DNA of 64,000 nucleotides from Thiomonas sp. FB-Cd (GTDB taxonomy: Bacteria; Pseudomonadota; Gammaproteobacteria; Burkholderiales; Burkholderiaceae_C), in contig NZ_JPOE01000005.1 of NCBI RefSeq assembly GCF_000733775.1, positions 1,178,001 through 1,242,000 of the forward strand, read 5' to 3'. Each line of letters starts with the position of its first letter. Position 1 is the first letter of the stretch. Made by a program: the position numbers and the translations under genes. Of the stretch, positions 1 through 7,926 are shown piece after piece. The notes under the pieces are model-generated. The model searched no databases, had not been told where the DNA came from, and worked only from the letters and a program-made list of their open reading frames with translations.

Positions 1-99
1 GGAGATCTGAATCTGCACGCAACGCAAGCCAGCAACGCACTGTCAGGAATGCTGTACTTAAGTCCGAGCGCGATGGTCTTGCCTCAGCACATGCCGATG

Positions 100-324
100 G
101 CTGGGGGCAACACCTTCGGGGTCGCCCATAGGGTCGGGCGCATTCGCGGGCTCCGGCCGCCCGGCATTGCAAATGGCAAATGGCGCCGGTTCGCCCGCCA
201 GGCTTTGCGCAGGGCGAACGTGCCCATGGGCTCGCAGTCGCCTCTCGCGGAGGATCGACACCATCTTCTCTTCACTGAACCCGCGCTTCCTCGCCAATCC
301 TTCCTTGTCGGTGGGAGGCATCAT
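100..324 (-). pseudogene. possible remnant of an IS3-family transposase OrfA
   Basis: Translation of the minus strand gives RKRGFSEEKMVSILRE near position 300. This resembles the start of IS3-family OrfA helix-turn-helix proteins (arginine-rich start, then a SEE/SEQ-I-x-x-ILREA pattern). A few residues later the likeness continues only in another frame (ADCEPMGTFA-like) and then fades, as in a decayed and frameshifted fragment. No OrfB with a DDE core follows. The rest of 1-630 shows no recognisable gene. The call rests on a short match made by eye and could be chance. Confidence 0.25.
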
Positions 325-641
325 CTCAAAGTTCAGACGGCCCCAAAATTCCGGGGGCAGATTACCTCCCCAGGATCGTCAAAGTGCCCCAGCGCCCGGC
401 TGATGTCGGCGTAGCGCTGCGCATGGTCGCGCATGCGCCGAAAGCCTGACTTGGGCATGGGGAACAGAACACTGGATCACCATCCATGCACAGTCAATGC
501 TCGGGGCCCATCCCAAGGTTCCCTGCAAACTTGAGGATCGCGATGATTTATTTCTTTGCGATCGCCTCATGGTTCGTCCTGCTACGCCTACACTTGTTCG
601 ACTGGATCCGCATTCGCGGGCTGCTATTTTGGAGGTTTATC

Positions 642-767
642 ATGCCTAAAGGTCATCAGCGCGGCAACAAAGAAGCGAAGAAGCCCAAGAAGGACAAGCC
701 AATCGTTCTTCCCGCTGGCAGTGTCCCCCTGACACCATTGGTTCCTGAGCCGCGCAAGAAGAAGTAA
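642..767 (+). CDS. small conserved lysine-rich protein, 41 aa
   Basis: The protein starts MPKGHQRGNKEAKKPKKDK and ends PEPRKKK. I chose the ATG at 642 because a clean GGAGGT ribosome binding site lies six bases upstream and because near-identical starts (MPKG-x-x-R-x-NKEAKKPKKDK) recur in small hypothetical proteins of many proteobacteria, as far as I recall. The protein is highly basic, has no membrane segment or cysteines, and has a Pro-rich middle. Its function is unknown. The reading frame stays open upstream to 486, but that part is hydrophobic and not conserved in my memory. It stands alone among degraded mobile DNA. Confidence 0.7.
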   Translation: MPKGHQRGNKEAKKPKKDKPIVLPAGSVPLTPLVPEPRKKK

Positions 768-1098
768 GTAGGCCCATGTTGAAATCCGGCGGGCCTGGTT
801 TTTCCTTGCCGTAGGCCGTGCCCGTTGCCATTGACCCCCTTGTTGTTTCGGACCGCCTCCACGGTGGGCTCCTGCAAGGCTGGGTTCCCGCCAACGGGCA
901 TGGACCTGTCCACGCTCCACGGCTTCTTCACCCACAAAGTGTAGGTTGGGCAGCCCAACATGACACCGGCACGCGTGTCGTGCACGGGGAGCGGTCCTGC
1001 GACTGATCCGAAAGTCGGTGGCGTGGCTCAGACCGGAGTCGGCCGCCAAGACCATAGCGCTCTGTGGCGGTATTTCGCGCTCCTATTGCCAGCGCTGA
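768..1098. other. gene-free stretch next to a mobile-element remnant
   Basis: I find no convincing gene here. Minus-strand frames give scraps such as VGGNPALQEPTVEAV that may be the decayed tail of a mobile-element protein, but I cannot assign a family. The stretch sits directly beyond the right-end motif of the tnpB remnant at 1099. Confidence 0.3.
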
Positions 1099-1459
1099 GA
1101 TGAACTCTCCCGCCGCTAAACGCATGGCGTTGTCGCGCGCGAGGGGTGTCCTTCGTTGACCCGACCGTGGGGCTGCTTCCAGCGCCGCGACTGCACTTTG
1201 TCTCCGCAGGCGTGACATCGGACTGTTCCGGCCCTCGCTGTTCCTGGGGCAGGCGCATCGTGCACTTGCGATCTGGCTCCCGGTACGCGCCAGAGAAAAT
1301 CCGAATCACGCCGCGCTGGGCAATCACACGGGATGCGTTGGCGTCGGCGTTGTCCGTGGCCCCGCAGCGCGCACAGACGAACACAGCCTGTGAAGGCCTG
1401 TTGTCGGTGTCAATGTGGCCGAACGCGGGTCCAATCCCACGCGAACGGCCGCATTTGTG
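1099..1459 (-). pseudogene. tnpB: degenerate C-terminal fragment of a TnpB-type (IS200/IS605 OrfB) protein
   Basis: The minus strand encodes GHIDTDNRPSQAVFVCARCG followed by ATDNADANASRVIAQRG. This is the C-terminal zinc ribbon and last RuvC segment of TnpB proteins. The two N-terminal knuckle cysteines have become Gly and Phe (GPAFGH where C-x-x-C is expected), while the second C-x-x-C and the Asp of the ADANAS motif remain. Everything N-terminal of the ribbon, including the first catalytic Asp and Glu, is absent, so it is inactive. It ends at a 25-bp motif (1099-1123) that matches, at 23 of 25 positions in inverted orientation, the end of the intact tnpB element at 2876-2900, so both are probably relatives of one element. 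Confidence 0.6.
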
Positions 1460-1584
1460 ATTTATTGATTGAACATGTGCCCGCGCATTCCCCTTCCTCG
1501 CCCGGCCCGACGCACAGCGTCGCTCAGGCGAAGCCGTCCGGGCAGGAGGGGTCAAGCGGGCGGGTTTCGCTTGTTGTTCCTCGC

Positions 1585-1608
1585 CATGCTGGATAAAATA
1601 CCAGCATG
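1585..1608 (+). repeat. perfect 8-bp inverted repeat overlapping the tnpB start codon
   Basis: CATGCTGG (1585-1592), an 8-nt A/T-rich spacer and CCAGCATG (1601-1608) form a perfect hairpin. The second arm contains the ATG of the tnpB at 1606. It may be the subterminal left-end hairpin that IS200/IS605 elements use for strand recognition, a translational brake on TnpB, or both. Confidence 0.5.
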
Positions 1609-2883
1609 CAACGGCGCAAAGTCACGCTCAAGCTGTATCCCAATGCCGCGCAGATGGCGCGGCTGGAGGCGTGGACGCGGCTGCACTGCGAGTTGTACAA
1701 CGCGGCGCTCGAAGAACGCATCGATGCCTGGCGCAAGGCCGGCAAGCATGTCTCCTACTACGACCAACAAAACGTCCTACCGCAGATCAAGGCAGATCGG
1801 CCTGAGTTCAACGAACTCGGCAGTCATGCCTTGCAGCAGACGCTGCGCCGCCTCGACCTGGCCTTCCAGGCGTTCTTTCGCCGGGTCCAAGCCGGGCAGA
1901 CGCCCGGCTTTCCGCGTTTCAAGGCAGCGAAGCGGTTCTCGGGCTTCGCGTATCCAGACCCGTCGGGATGGAAGCTCATGCAGCACGGCGGCCGTGGCGC
2001 GACGCTGCGTATCGGCAGCGGCGAGGCCGCCATGTCCATCCGGGCGCGCGGGCGTCACCGCTTCGGGCCGGATGCCAAGCCCAACGACATCACGCTGACG
2101 CGCCGCGGCGGCCAGTGGTTCGTGTCGGTGACGCTGCGCGTGCCGGACGCCGCCTGTGCACGCCAGCGCACCGAGGAGCAGCGCCGGGGTGTGGACTTCG
2201 GCGTCACCGACTGGGCCACGTTCGACGATGGACAGACCATCGCCAACCCGCGCTGGGTGCGCGAGGAACTGCCGCACCTTGCGGCATTGCAGCGCGAACG
2301 CGCCAGAAAGCGCAACGGGTCGTTGCGTTTCAAGAGGCTCGGGCGTCGGATCGCCAAGCTGCACGATCGCATCGGCAATTTGCGCCGGGACTTCGTGCAC
2401 AAGGAAACGACCAGGATGGTGCAGCAATGCGCAGTGCTGGCGACGGAGCAACTGGCTCCGAAGACCATGAGTCGCAGCGCCCGAGGTACGGTGGAGACAC
2501 CGGGGCGGCGCGTGAGGCAGAAGTCCGGACTCAACCGAGAAATGCTCTCGGCAGCGTTCGGCATGGCGCATCAGATGCTCGCGTACAAAGCGGAAGAAGC
2601 TGGCACGCGACTGCACCTGAGTAACACGCGCCAACTCAAACCGTCGCAGCGCTGCTCAGCCTGTTGGGAGATCGTGCCCAAGACGTTGGCGCAGCGCGAG
2701 CATGCGTGTCCGCACTGCGGTCACGTCATGCAACGCGACCAGAACAGCGCGTTGGTGGTGCTCATCGACGCAAACACGCCTGGAACGGGCGTGGCGGCGA
2801 GACCCAAACCTCTGCCACGGCAACGTGGCAAGTCCAGGTCCTTGACCCGCGAAACCCCCACTACAGCGCCGTCAGGCGCTTAG
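1606..2883 (+). CDS. tnpB: TnpB, RNA-guided nuclease of an IS200/IS605 (IS1341-type) element
   Basis: This 425-aa protein has the TnpB layout: an N-terminal helical/OrfB domain, a RuvC-like nuclease core and a C-terminal zinc ribbon. Catalytic residues are visible: Asp197 in GVDFGVTDW, Glu281 in ATEQLAPKTM and Asp378 in RDQNSALVV. The ribbon is intact (C-x-x-C near 346-349 and CPHCG near 369). TnpB proteins are RNA-guided DNA nucleases that help IS200/IS605 elements persist. No tnpA (Y1 transposase) lies beside it, so the element could only move with help in trans. The stop falls inside the right-end motif at 2876-2900. Intact by sequence. Confidence 0.9.
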   Translation: MQRRKVTLKLYPNAAQMARLEAWTRLHCELYNAALEERIDAWRKAGKHVSYYDQQNVLPQIKADRPEFNELGSHALQQTLRRLDLAFQAFFRRVQAGQTPGFPRFKAAKRFSGFAYPDPSGWKLMQHGGRGATLRIGSGEAAMSIRARGRHRFGPDAKPNDITLTRRGGQWFVSVTLRVPDAACARQRTEEQRRGVDFGVTDWATFDDGQTIANPRWVREELPHLAALQRERARKRNGSLRFKRLGRRIAKLHDRIGNLRRDFVHKETTRMVQQCAVLATEQLAPKTMSRSARGTVETPGRRVRQKSGLNREMLSAAFGMAHQMLAYKAEEAGTRLHLSNTRQLKPSQRCSACWEIVPKTLAQREHACPHCGHVMQRDQNSALVVLIDANTPGTGVAARPKPLPRQRGKSRSLTRETPTTAPSGA

Positions 2884-2900
2884 TGGCGGGAGAGTTCATC
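2876..2900 (+). repeat. right-end motif of the tnpB element, shared with the 1099 remnant
   Basis: The 25 bases starting GCGCTTAGTGGCGGGAGAG contain the tnpB stop codon and match the reverse complement of 1099-1123 at 23 of 25 positions. Such a motif shared by two divergent copies most likely marks the transposon end and the 3' part of the guide RNA scaffold. Confidence 0.55.
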
Positions 2901-2916
2901 CCTCAACGTCGCTGCT

Positions 2917-3570
2917 CTAAGAGGGCAAGCTCGTCAAGAGCAGCGGCTTAACAACTTCGGCCACCGCATGACCAAGCGCCAAATGCTGCTCAAGGTCAAG
3001 ATGCACTCCATCGACGTTGCTTGACGTGATGACGCCTCCAGCATCGAAGAAATGGCAACCGACTTCTTCGCACACCGCACGGTAGGCGGCGGCCAACCCC
3101 ATGCACTTGACTTCGCCACCCGTAAATTTTGGCGCAATCGGTCCTTTCGGCGTTCGGATGGGCGGCGGTGCAATCACAAGGATTTGTGGCACGGGCATGC
3201 CTGGCTCGATTGGCGCAGTGCGGACGGCGGATACAAGCGCCAGTATGCCTTGGGAGGAATGCCATGCGTTGTGCTCGTGCATGGACTGGAAGTCGTTGGT
3301 TCCGAGCATAAGGACGACAACGTCAAGCGGCGAGTGAATCTCGATTCGTTGAGCCAACCCGGCAAGACCGTTTCGTCCAGGTTTAAACGGATCGTCCCAA
3401 ACCGTGCGACGACCGTTGAGGCAGTCCTCAATGACGCGTACCTTCTTCGCGGACGAACCGAGCGAAATCTCCATGACACCTGGCCAACGCTCTTCGAAGG
3501 CGAGACGCTTTCGTGTCGTGGGAATGATGCCCCAGGACAGCGAATCGGAATAGACAAGGATATGGTGCAT
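2917..3570 (-). CDS. SGNH/GDSL-family hydrolase (arylesterase-like)
   Basis: This 217-aa protein is a GDSL-type esterase or lipase. Block I is SDSLSWG with the nucleophile Ser10, block III is GTND at 90-93, and the DxxH pair is Asp187/His190 in VDGVHLD. The start MHHILVYSD at 3570 is favoured over an upstream extension because an AAGGAGG ribosome binding site lies just ahead. The conserved start and the W-G-I-x-P-x-T-R-x-R-L-x-F-x-x-R-W pattern match cytoplasmic arylesterase-like members. No signal peptide is seen. The substrate is unknown. It is divergent from hflX, with about 210 bp between the starts, and lies convergent to the tnpB at 1606, whose element ends about 15 bp before its stop codon. 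Confidence 0.8.
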   Translation of the reverse strand: MHHILVYSDSLSWGIIPTTRKRLAFEERWPGVMEISLGSSAKKVRVIEDCLNGRRTVWDDPFKPGRNGLAGLAQRIEIHSPLDVVVLMLGTNDFQSMHEHNAWHSSQGILALVSAVRTAPIEPGMPVPQILVIAPPPIRTPKGPIAPKFTGGEVKCMGLAAAYRAVCEEVGCHFFDAGGVITSSNVDGVHLDLEQHLALGHAVAEVVKPLLLTSLPS

Positions 3571-3781
3571 GGGCCCTCCTTGATATGTGCTCCAAATTGC
3601 GGTCATTCGCCAACAATTTACGCTGGGCCACGACCAATCGCCTTGGCCGACTGCAGGTTTCTCCCGACTCGACATTCAGGCACGAGGGCCGCCGTCTTGG
3701 ATTCGCCTGAGATCGGCCGCCGCCGACCCGGCGGCTTCATGCCCGTACGATGCGATGTTCCCTTTGCCACGCCAGGACCCC

Positions 3782-5176
3782 ATGCAGCCCGACACCCAGG
3801 AGAAGCCGCTCGACGCCGTCGTCGCCGCGGTACAGACGCCCGATGTGAGCGATGCCGATTTCGAGTCCTCGCTCGCCGAGCTGCGGGAACTGGCCAAGAC
3901 CCTGGGCTACCGGGTCGTGCAGACTTTCATCCAGAAGCGCGCCAGCTTCGACACGACGGCGTATCTCGGCGCGGGCAAGCGCGACGAAGTGCGTGCCTAT
4001 GTCGAAAGCCACGCCAACACCAGGCATGACGATCCGCCGGGCCACGCGACGAACCCGGAATTCGACGGCGTCCAGGTGCTGCTGATCGATCACGAAATCT
4101 CGCCTTCCCAGGCGCGCAATCTGGAGAAGGACGTGGGATGCGAGGTGATGGACCGGACCATGGTCATACTCGAGATCTTCCATCGCCACGCGCGCTCGCG
4201 TGCCGCCCGCGCCCAGGTCGAGATTGCGCGCCTGGGATACATGGCGCCGCGGCTTCGCGAAGCGGCCAAGCTGGCCGGGCCGCAAGGCCGGCAACGAAGC
4301 GGCACCGGCGGCCGAGGTGCCGGCGAGTCGCACACCGAGCTGGATCGGCGCAAGATCCGCGACCGCATCGCGGAGCTGCAAATGGAAATCAACGCCATGG
4401 GCACCGAGCGCCAGACCCAGCGCGCGCGCCGCCAGCAAGGCCAGGGCGTGGCAAGCGTGGCATTGGTGGGTTACACGAACGCGGGCAAATCCACGCTGAT
4501 GCGCGCACTCACCGGCAGCGAGGTGCTGGTGGCCAACAAACTGTTCGCGACCCTGGACACCACGGTGCGCATGCTCCAACCCGAGAGCGTGCCGCGTGTG
4601 CTGGTCAGCGATACCGTGGGGTTCATCAAGAACCTCCCGCACGGATTGGTCGAGTCGTTCAAGTCCACGCTGGACGAAGCGCTGGACGCGTCGTTGCTGC
4701 TGCACGTGATCGACGCCAGCGATCCCGGATTCGAACGCCAGCGCCAGGTGACGGACGACGTGCTGGCCGAAATCGGTGCGCAGGACGTGCCGCGCATTCG
4801 AGTATTCAACAAGATTGACCACGTCGGCGACACGCAGGCGCAGTTGGAATTCGCACGCGAAATGCGCACCAAGTACCCCTCGTGCGTCGTGATGAGCGCG
4901 CGCTGCGCTGACGACGTTGCGAAATTGCACTCGATCATTGTGGCATTTTTCCAGACGGACCTGATCGAGGCCGAGCTGCTCGTGCCGTGGTCAGCGCAGC
5001 AACTGCGCCGAGAGATCTACGCGAACTGCGAAGTGCTGGCCGAAAGCGCAGACGAAACGGGTGCCGTGTTCCGCGTGCGCGGCGAGGAATCGACGATCCG
5101 CGCACTGCGTGAGCATGCCACCTCAGGCGTGACCGCCGAGCATGCGTCGCGCGCCGTCGAGGCCGACCCAACGTGA
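3782..5176 (+). CDS. hflX: GTPase HflX, ribosome-associated
   Basis: This 464-aa protein is HflX, a GTPase that splits stalled or hibernating 70S ribosomes under stress. The N-terminal HflX domain (about 20-210) carries the TAYLGAGK glycine motif and a coiled-coil stretch. The G domain begins with Walker A GYTNAGKS at residues 230-237, followed by DTVGFIKNLPHGLVESFKST (switch II) and NKID. A C-terminal domain of about 70 aa follows. ATG codons at 3755 and 3782 are both possible; 3782 gives the family-like start MQPDTQEK. It is not next to hfq, its usual partner in Gammaproteobacteria, and stands alone between accessory genes. Confidence 0.92.
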   Translation: MQPDTQEKPLDAVVAAVQTPDVSDADFESSLAELRELAKTLGYRVVQTFIQKRASFDTTAYLGAGKRDEVRAYVESHANTRHDDPPGHATNPEFDGVQVLLIDHEISPSQARNLEKDVGCEVMDRTMVILEIFHRHARSRAARAQVEIARLGYMAPRLREAAKLAGPQGRQRSGTGGRGAGESHTELDRRKIRDRIAELQMEINAMGTERQTQRARRQQGQGVASVALVGYTNAGKSTLMRALTGSEVLVANKLFATLDTTVRMLQPESVPRVLVSDTVGFIKNLPHGLVESFKSTLDEALDASLLLHVIDASDPGFERQRQVTDDVLAEIGAQDVPRIRVFNKIDHVGDTQAQLEFAREMRTKYPSCVVMSARCADDVAKLHSIIVAFFQTDLIEAELLVPWSAQQLRREIYANCEVLAESADETGAVFRVRGEESTIRALREHATSGVTAEHASRAVEADPT

Positions 5177-5432
5177 GCAACTTCGAGAGTCAGTGGCGGC
5201 GCCTGCCTCGCTCGAATGCACTCGACGACCCCTGCGCGACGTCCTCACGGCTCACCTCGACCATGCTGCCGACACCGAGAAGCCTCTGGCAGGACCGCCA
5301 GCCTCCATTCGTCGCATGAGACAGCGCACCTGTCACCGCATTAGCCTTGTGTGTGAGATCGATATTCCGCAACGCTTAGATGCGCGACATCGCCAGCGCG
5401 TGCGTTGCGTTGAATCAGGATGGCTTCTTGAC

Positions 5433-5463
5433 TGCTCCCCTCCCTAAAGGGAGGAGATTCCCA
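5433..5463 (-). repeat. right-end hairpin of the tnpB element at 5490
   Basis: CCTCCC (5439-5444), TAAA and GGGAGG (5449-5454) form a tight hairpin just downstream of the minus-strand tnpB. The adjoining GGAGATTCC recurs at the same side of the third tnpB element (42111-42119), which suggests a shared right-end signature. The preceding 250 bp (5177-5427) shows no gene. Confidence 0.5.
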
Positions 5464-5489
5464 CTTCACAGAGTCCAGCCCATGCCGCT

Positions 5490-6629
5490 TTACAGCGAGA
5501 CGGGACTTACAGCCTCTCCATGGGCTGACACCGCAAGTCCTGCGGCCAAGACGTTGCGCGCGGCGTTGATGTCGCGGTCGTGGGTCGTGCCACACTCTGG
5601 GCAAGCCCAGGTGCGCACGGACAGCGGCATCGTCGTCTTGGTGTGGCCGCACACGGAGCATCGCTTGCTGGATGGATACCAGCGATCGATGCCGATCAAT
5701 GTGCGCCCGTACCACTGCGCTTTGTACTCGAGCTGCCTGACAAACTCCGCCCAGCTTGCGTCGCTGATCGATTTCGCCAGGCTGCGGTTGCGCTGCATGT
5801 TCGACACGGACAGCGTCTCGACGGCGATCACTTGGTTTTCGCTGATCAGTCGGGTCGAGAGCTTGTGCAGGAAGTCCCTGCGCGCGTCCGTGATGTGCGC
5901 ATGCAGCGCAGCAACTTTCAACTTCAACTTCGCCCGGTTCTTCGAGCCGAGCTTGGCTCGCGCCATGCGGCGCTGCCATTTCGCAAGTCCAGATTCGTTC
6001 TTGCGAAAGGCCTTGGGGGATGCGATCTTCTCGCCATTCGAGAGGATCGCGAAGTGGGTGAGCCCCAGGTCGATGCCGACCTGGCCGGATGCGGCCTTCC
6101 TGGACGTGACCACGTCGTCGCACAGCAGCGCGGCGAAGTACCGCCCCGCAGTGTCGCGCGAGATGGTCACGGTCGTGAGCTTGGCCACCTTGGGTAAGGT
6201 GCGCGACCAGCGGATGTCCAGCGGCGTGTCCATCTTCGCCAGACGCAACTCGCGCCGGCCCGCGTCCCATCGGAATGCGCTGGTGGTGTACTCGGCCGCC
6301 TGCGGCCCGTCCTTGCGCTTGAAGGACGGGTACCGGGCTCGCTTGGCGAAGAAGTTCGAGAACGCGGTGTTCAGGTGCCGCAGCGCCTGCTGCACGGGCA
6401 CGCTGCTGACTTCGTTCAGCCACGCATGCTCGGGCGTCTTCTTGAGCATGGTCAGCGCGGCGGAGGTTTCGTGGTAGCCCACGCGCTCCTGGCGCTGCAT
6501 CCAGGCGTCGCTGCGCAGTCGCAGCATGTGGTTGTAAGCGAAGCGTGCGCACCCGAAGGTTCGAGCCAGTGCGTCAACTTGCTCGGGCGTCGGGTCGAAG
6601 CGAAAGCGATAGGCGCGCTTGACCTGCAT
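5490..6629 (-). CDS. tnpB: TnpB, RNA-guided nuclease of an IS200/IS605-type element
   Basis: This 379-aa protein is a complete TnpB. It starts MQVKRAYRFRFDPTPEQ, typical of the family, and carries the RuvC Asp in VGIDLGLTHF, Glu in AVETLSVSNM and the final Asp in HDRDINAARN. The zinc ribbon is intact (CSVCG and CPECG). It belongs to a different lineage from the tnpB at 1606, since the two proteins differ throughout and have different end hairpins. No tnpA is adjacent. Hairpins lie on both sides (5439-5454; 6674-6720). The neighbours are hflX and a TetR gene. Confidence 0.92.
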   Translation of the reverse strand: MQVKRAYRFRFDPTPEQVDALARTFGCARFAYNHMLRLRSDAWMQRQERVGYHETSAALTMLKKTPEHAWLNEVSSVPVQQALRHLNTAFSNFFAKRARYPSFKRKDGPQAAEYTTSAFRWDAGRRELRLAKMDTPLDIRWSRTLPKVAKLTTVTISRDTAGRYFAALLCDDVVTSRKAASGQVGIDLGLTHFAILSNGEKIASPKAFRKNESGLAKWQRRMARAKLGSKNRAKLKLKVAALHAHITDARRDFLHKLSTRLISENQVIAVETLSVSNMQRNRSLAKSISDASWAEFVRQLEYKAQWYGRTLIGIDRWYPSSKRCSVCGHTKTTMPLSVRTWACPECGTTHDRDINAARNVLAAGLAVSAHGEAVSPVSL

Positions 6630-6673
6630 GCCTCACATGCTATGCGTTTTCCGTGTAAATTGTCCACACAGCA

Positions 6674-6720
6674 CCGATCTTTGATCGGCGCTCCTTTCCT
6701 CCCCGCCCTAAACGGCGGGG
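6674..6720. repeat. two consecutive hairpins at the upstream side of the tnpB at 5490
   Basis: CCGATC-TTT-GATCGG (6674-6688) is followed by CCCCGCC-CTAAAC-GGCGGGG (6701-6720). The second looks like the right-end hairpins of the other tnpB elements, so it may be the left end of this element or the surviving right end of another lost element. It separates the tnpB from the tetR promoter. Confidence 0.45.
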
Positions 6721-6753
6721 TTTCTCGGCAACGGATGAAAATACAATTTATCG

Positions 6754-6781
6754 TTGACATTTCATATTAAAGTAGTAAAGT
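6754..6781 (+). promoter_or_regulatory. sigma70-type promoter of the tetR-VOC pair
   Basis: TTGACA (6754-6759), a 16-bp A/T-rich spacer and TAAAGT (6776-6781) form a good promoter in an unusually A/T-rich patch. A start about 7 bases past the -10 box would fall on or next to the ATG at 6788, so the message may be leaderless. Confidence 0.55.
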
Positions 6782-6787
6782 GAATTC

Positions 6788-7444
6788 ATGAACGGATCGC
6801 AAAGCCCTAGGCGGACCTATCGCAGCCCCTTGCGCCAGGAGCAGGCGGCGCGTTCCCGCGAGCGCATTTTCATGGCGGCGCAGACCTATCTGGAAAGCCA
6901 CGACATCGAAACTCTGACCCTGCGTCAGGTAGCCCAGCTCGCCGGCGTATCGCCGCCGACGGTCTACGCCTATTTCCCCAGCATGGACGATCTTGTCGCC
7001 GCCTTCTTTCACTGGATGAAGGAGCGCGTCGGCCTGGATCAGCCGCTCCCCGGCGTGGCCGAGCTGCCGGACGTTCCCGGCCGGCGCTTCCCGCTCTACG
7101 AGCAGCATGCGCGGCTGCTGTGCAATCTGATGAACCGGCCCTCCTGGGACCGGGCGCGGCTCGACGATCGGACGCAGCGGCACCAGGTCTGGCTCGAGGG
7201 GCTGCGCGCCGACATGCCGGGCACATCGGACACCGCGTTGCGCCTGGGCGCGCGCGCCATCTTCGCCTTCTGGAGCCCCACCCTCTGGCGCTGGATGAAG
7301 GAGACTTGCGGCTTCACCCCCGAAGAATCCGAACGGGTCGCGCGCTGGGCGGTGCGGGCGCTGGCCGACGCGCTAAAGCGCGACCCTGCAGCGCTGGAGG
7401 CCCCTTCTTCCCCTACCCCCTCCGACGAAAGGACCAACCGATGA
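6788..7444 (+). CDS. TetR/AcrR-family transcriptional regulator
   Basis: This 218-aa regulator has an N-terminal TetR helix-turn-helix (about residues 20-66): RERIFMAAQTYLESHDIETL, then TLRQVAQLAGVSPPTVYAYF, with the usual T-V-Y-x-Y-F end of the recognition helix. The C-terminal ligand domain (about 75-205) is not one I can match to a known inducer. Its stop overlaps the start of the VOC gene by 4 bp (ATGA), so the two are translationally coupled and the VOC protein is the likely target or partner. TetR proteins usually repress their own operon. There is no strong ribosome binding site before the ATG, in line with a leaderless message. Confidence 0.85.
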   Translation: MNGSQSPRRTYRSPLRQEQAARSRERIFMAAQTYLESHDIETLTLRQVAQLAGVSPPTVYAYFPSMDDLVAAFFHWMKERVGLDQPLPGVAELPDVPGRRFPLYEQHARLLCNLMNRPSWDRARLDDRTQRHQVWLEGLRADMPGTSDTALRLGARAIFAFWSPTLWRWMKETCGFTPEESERVARWAVRALADALKRDPAALEAPSSPTPSDERTNR

Positions 7445-7926
7445 TTCACCACGTCTCCCTTCCGGCGCGCGAGCCGAAGCGCGTCGCCGCGGTGCTGGCC
7501 GAATTGATGGGCGGCCGCGCCTATCCGTTTCGCGGACCGCTTCCCGGTGCCTTCATGGCGCTGGCCGGCGATGCCCACGGCACCTTGATCGAGGTCTATC
7601 CGGAAACCACGGTGATGCGGCCCGGCGACGAGGGGCGCCGCATCCCCTTCGCCTCCACCGCGGAGCCCGCCGCGCATGTCGGCTGGCACGTCAATCTCTC
7701 CGTGGCGCTGGAGCGCGAGGCGATCGAGTGCATCGCCGCCCGCGAAGGCTGGCAGGCCATGCTCTACGGCGCCGCTCCTCCGGGGAAGCCGGCGGCGTTC
7801 CATGTGATTCAGTTCTGGGTGGAGAACCGCACGCTGGTCGAGCTGATCACCCCGTCCATGCTCGACGACTATCTGCGCCTGGCGCGGTTCGCGACCTTCG
7901 AGCCCGCCGCCGCGCCGGAACTGTAG
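7441..7926 (+). CDS. VOC-superfamily (glyoxalase-like) protein
   Basis: This 161-aa protein has two beta-alpha-beta-beta-beta repeats of the vicinal oxygen chelate fold. Putative metal ligands are His3/His4 in MIHHVSLPA, Glu in LIEVYPE, His in GWHVNLSV and Glu in LVELITP. VOC enzymes include glyoxalases, dioxygenases and antibiotic-binding proteins; the reaction here is unknown. It is coupled by ATGA overlap to the upstream TetR gene, which suggests a small inducible detoxification unit. No export signal is seen. It is followed by about 200 bp with no gene up to the IS21 remnant. Confidence 0.75.
   Translation: MIHHVSLPAREPKRVAAVLAELMGGRAYPFRGPLPGAFMALAGDAHGTLIEVYPETTVMRPGDEGRRIPFASTAEPAAHVGWHVNLSVALEREAIECIAAREGWQAMLYGAAPPGKPAAFHVIQFWVENRTLVELITPSMLDDYLRLARFATFEPAAAPEL

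Noticed and set aside
333..458. A 41-codon minus-strand ORF (MPKSGFRRMRDHAQRYADI...)
   Set aside because: No ribosome binding site, no known relatives and overlap with decayed mobile DNA; not enough for a gene call.
5190..5372. 60-codon minus-strand ORF after hflX
   Set aside because: No family match, no ribosome binding site, and it covers the hflX downstream region only.
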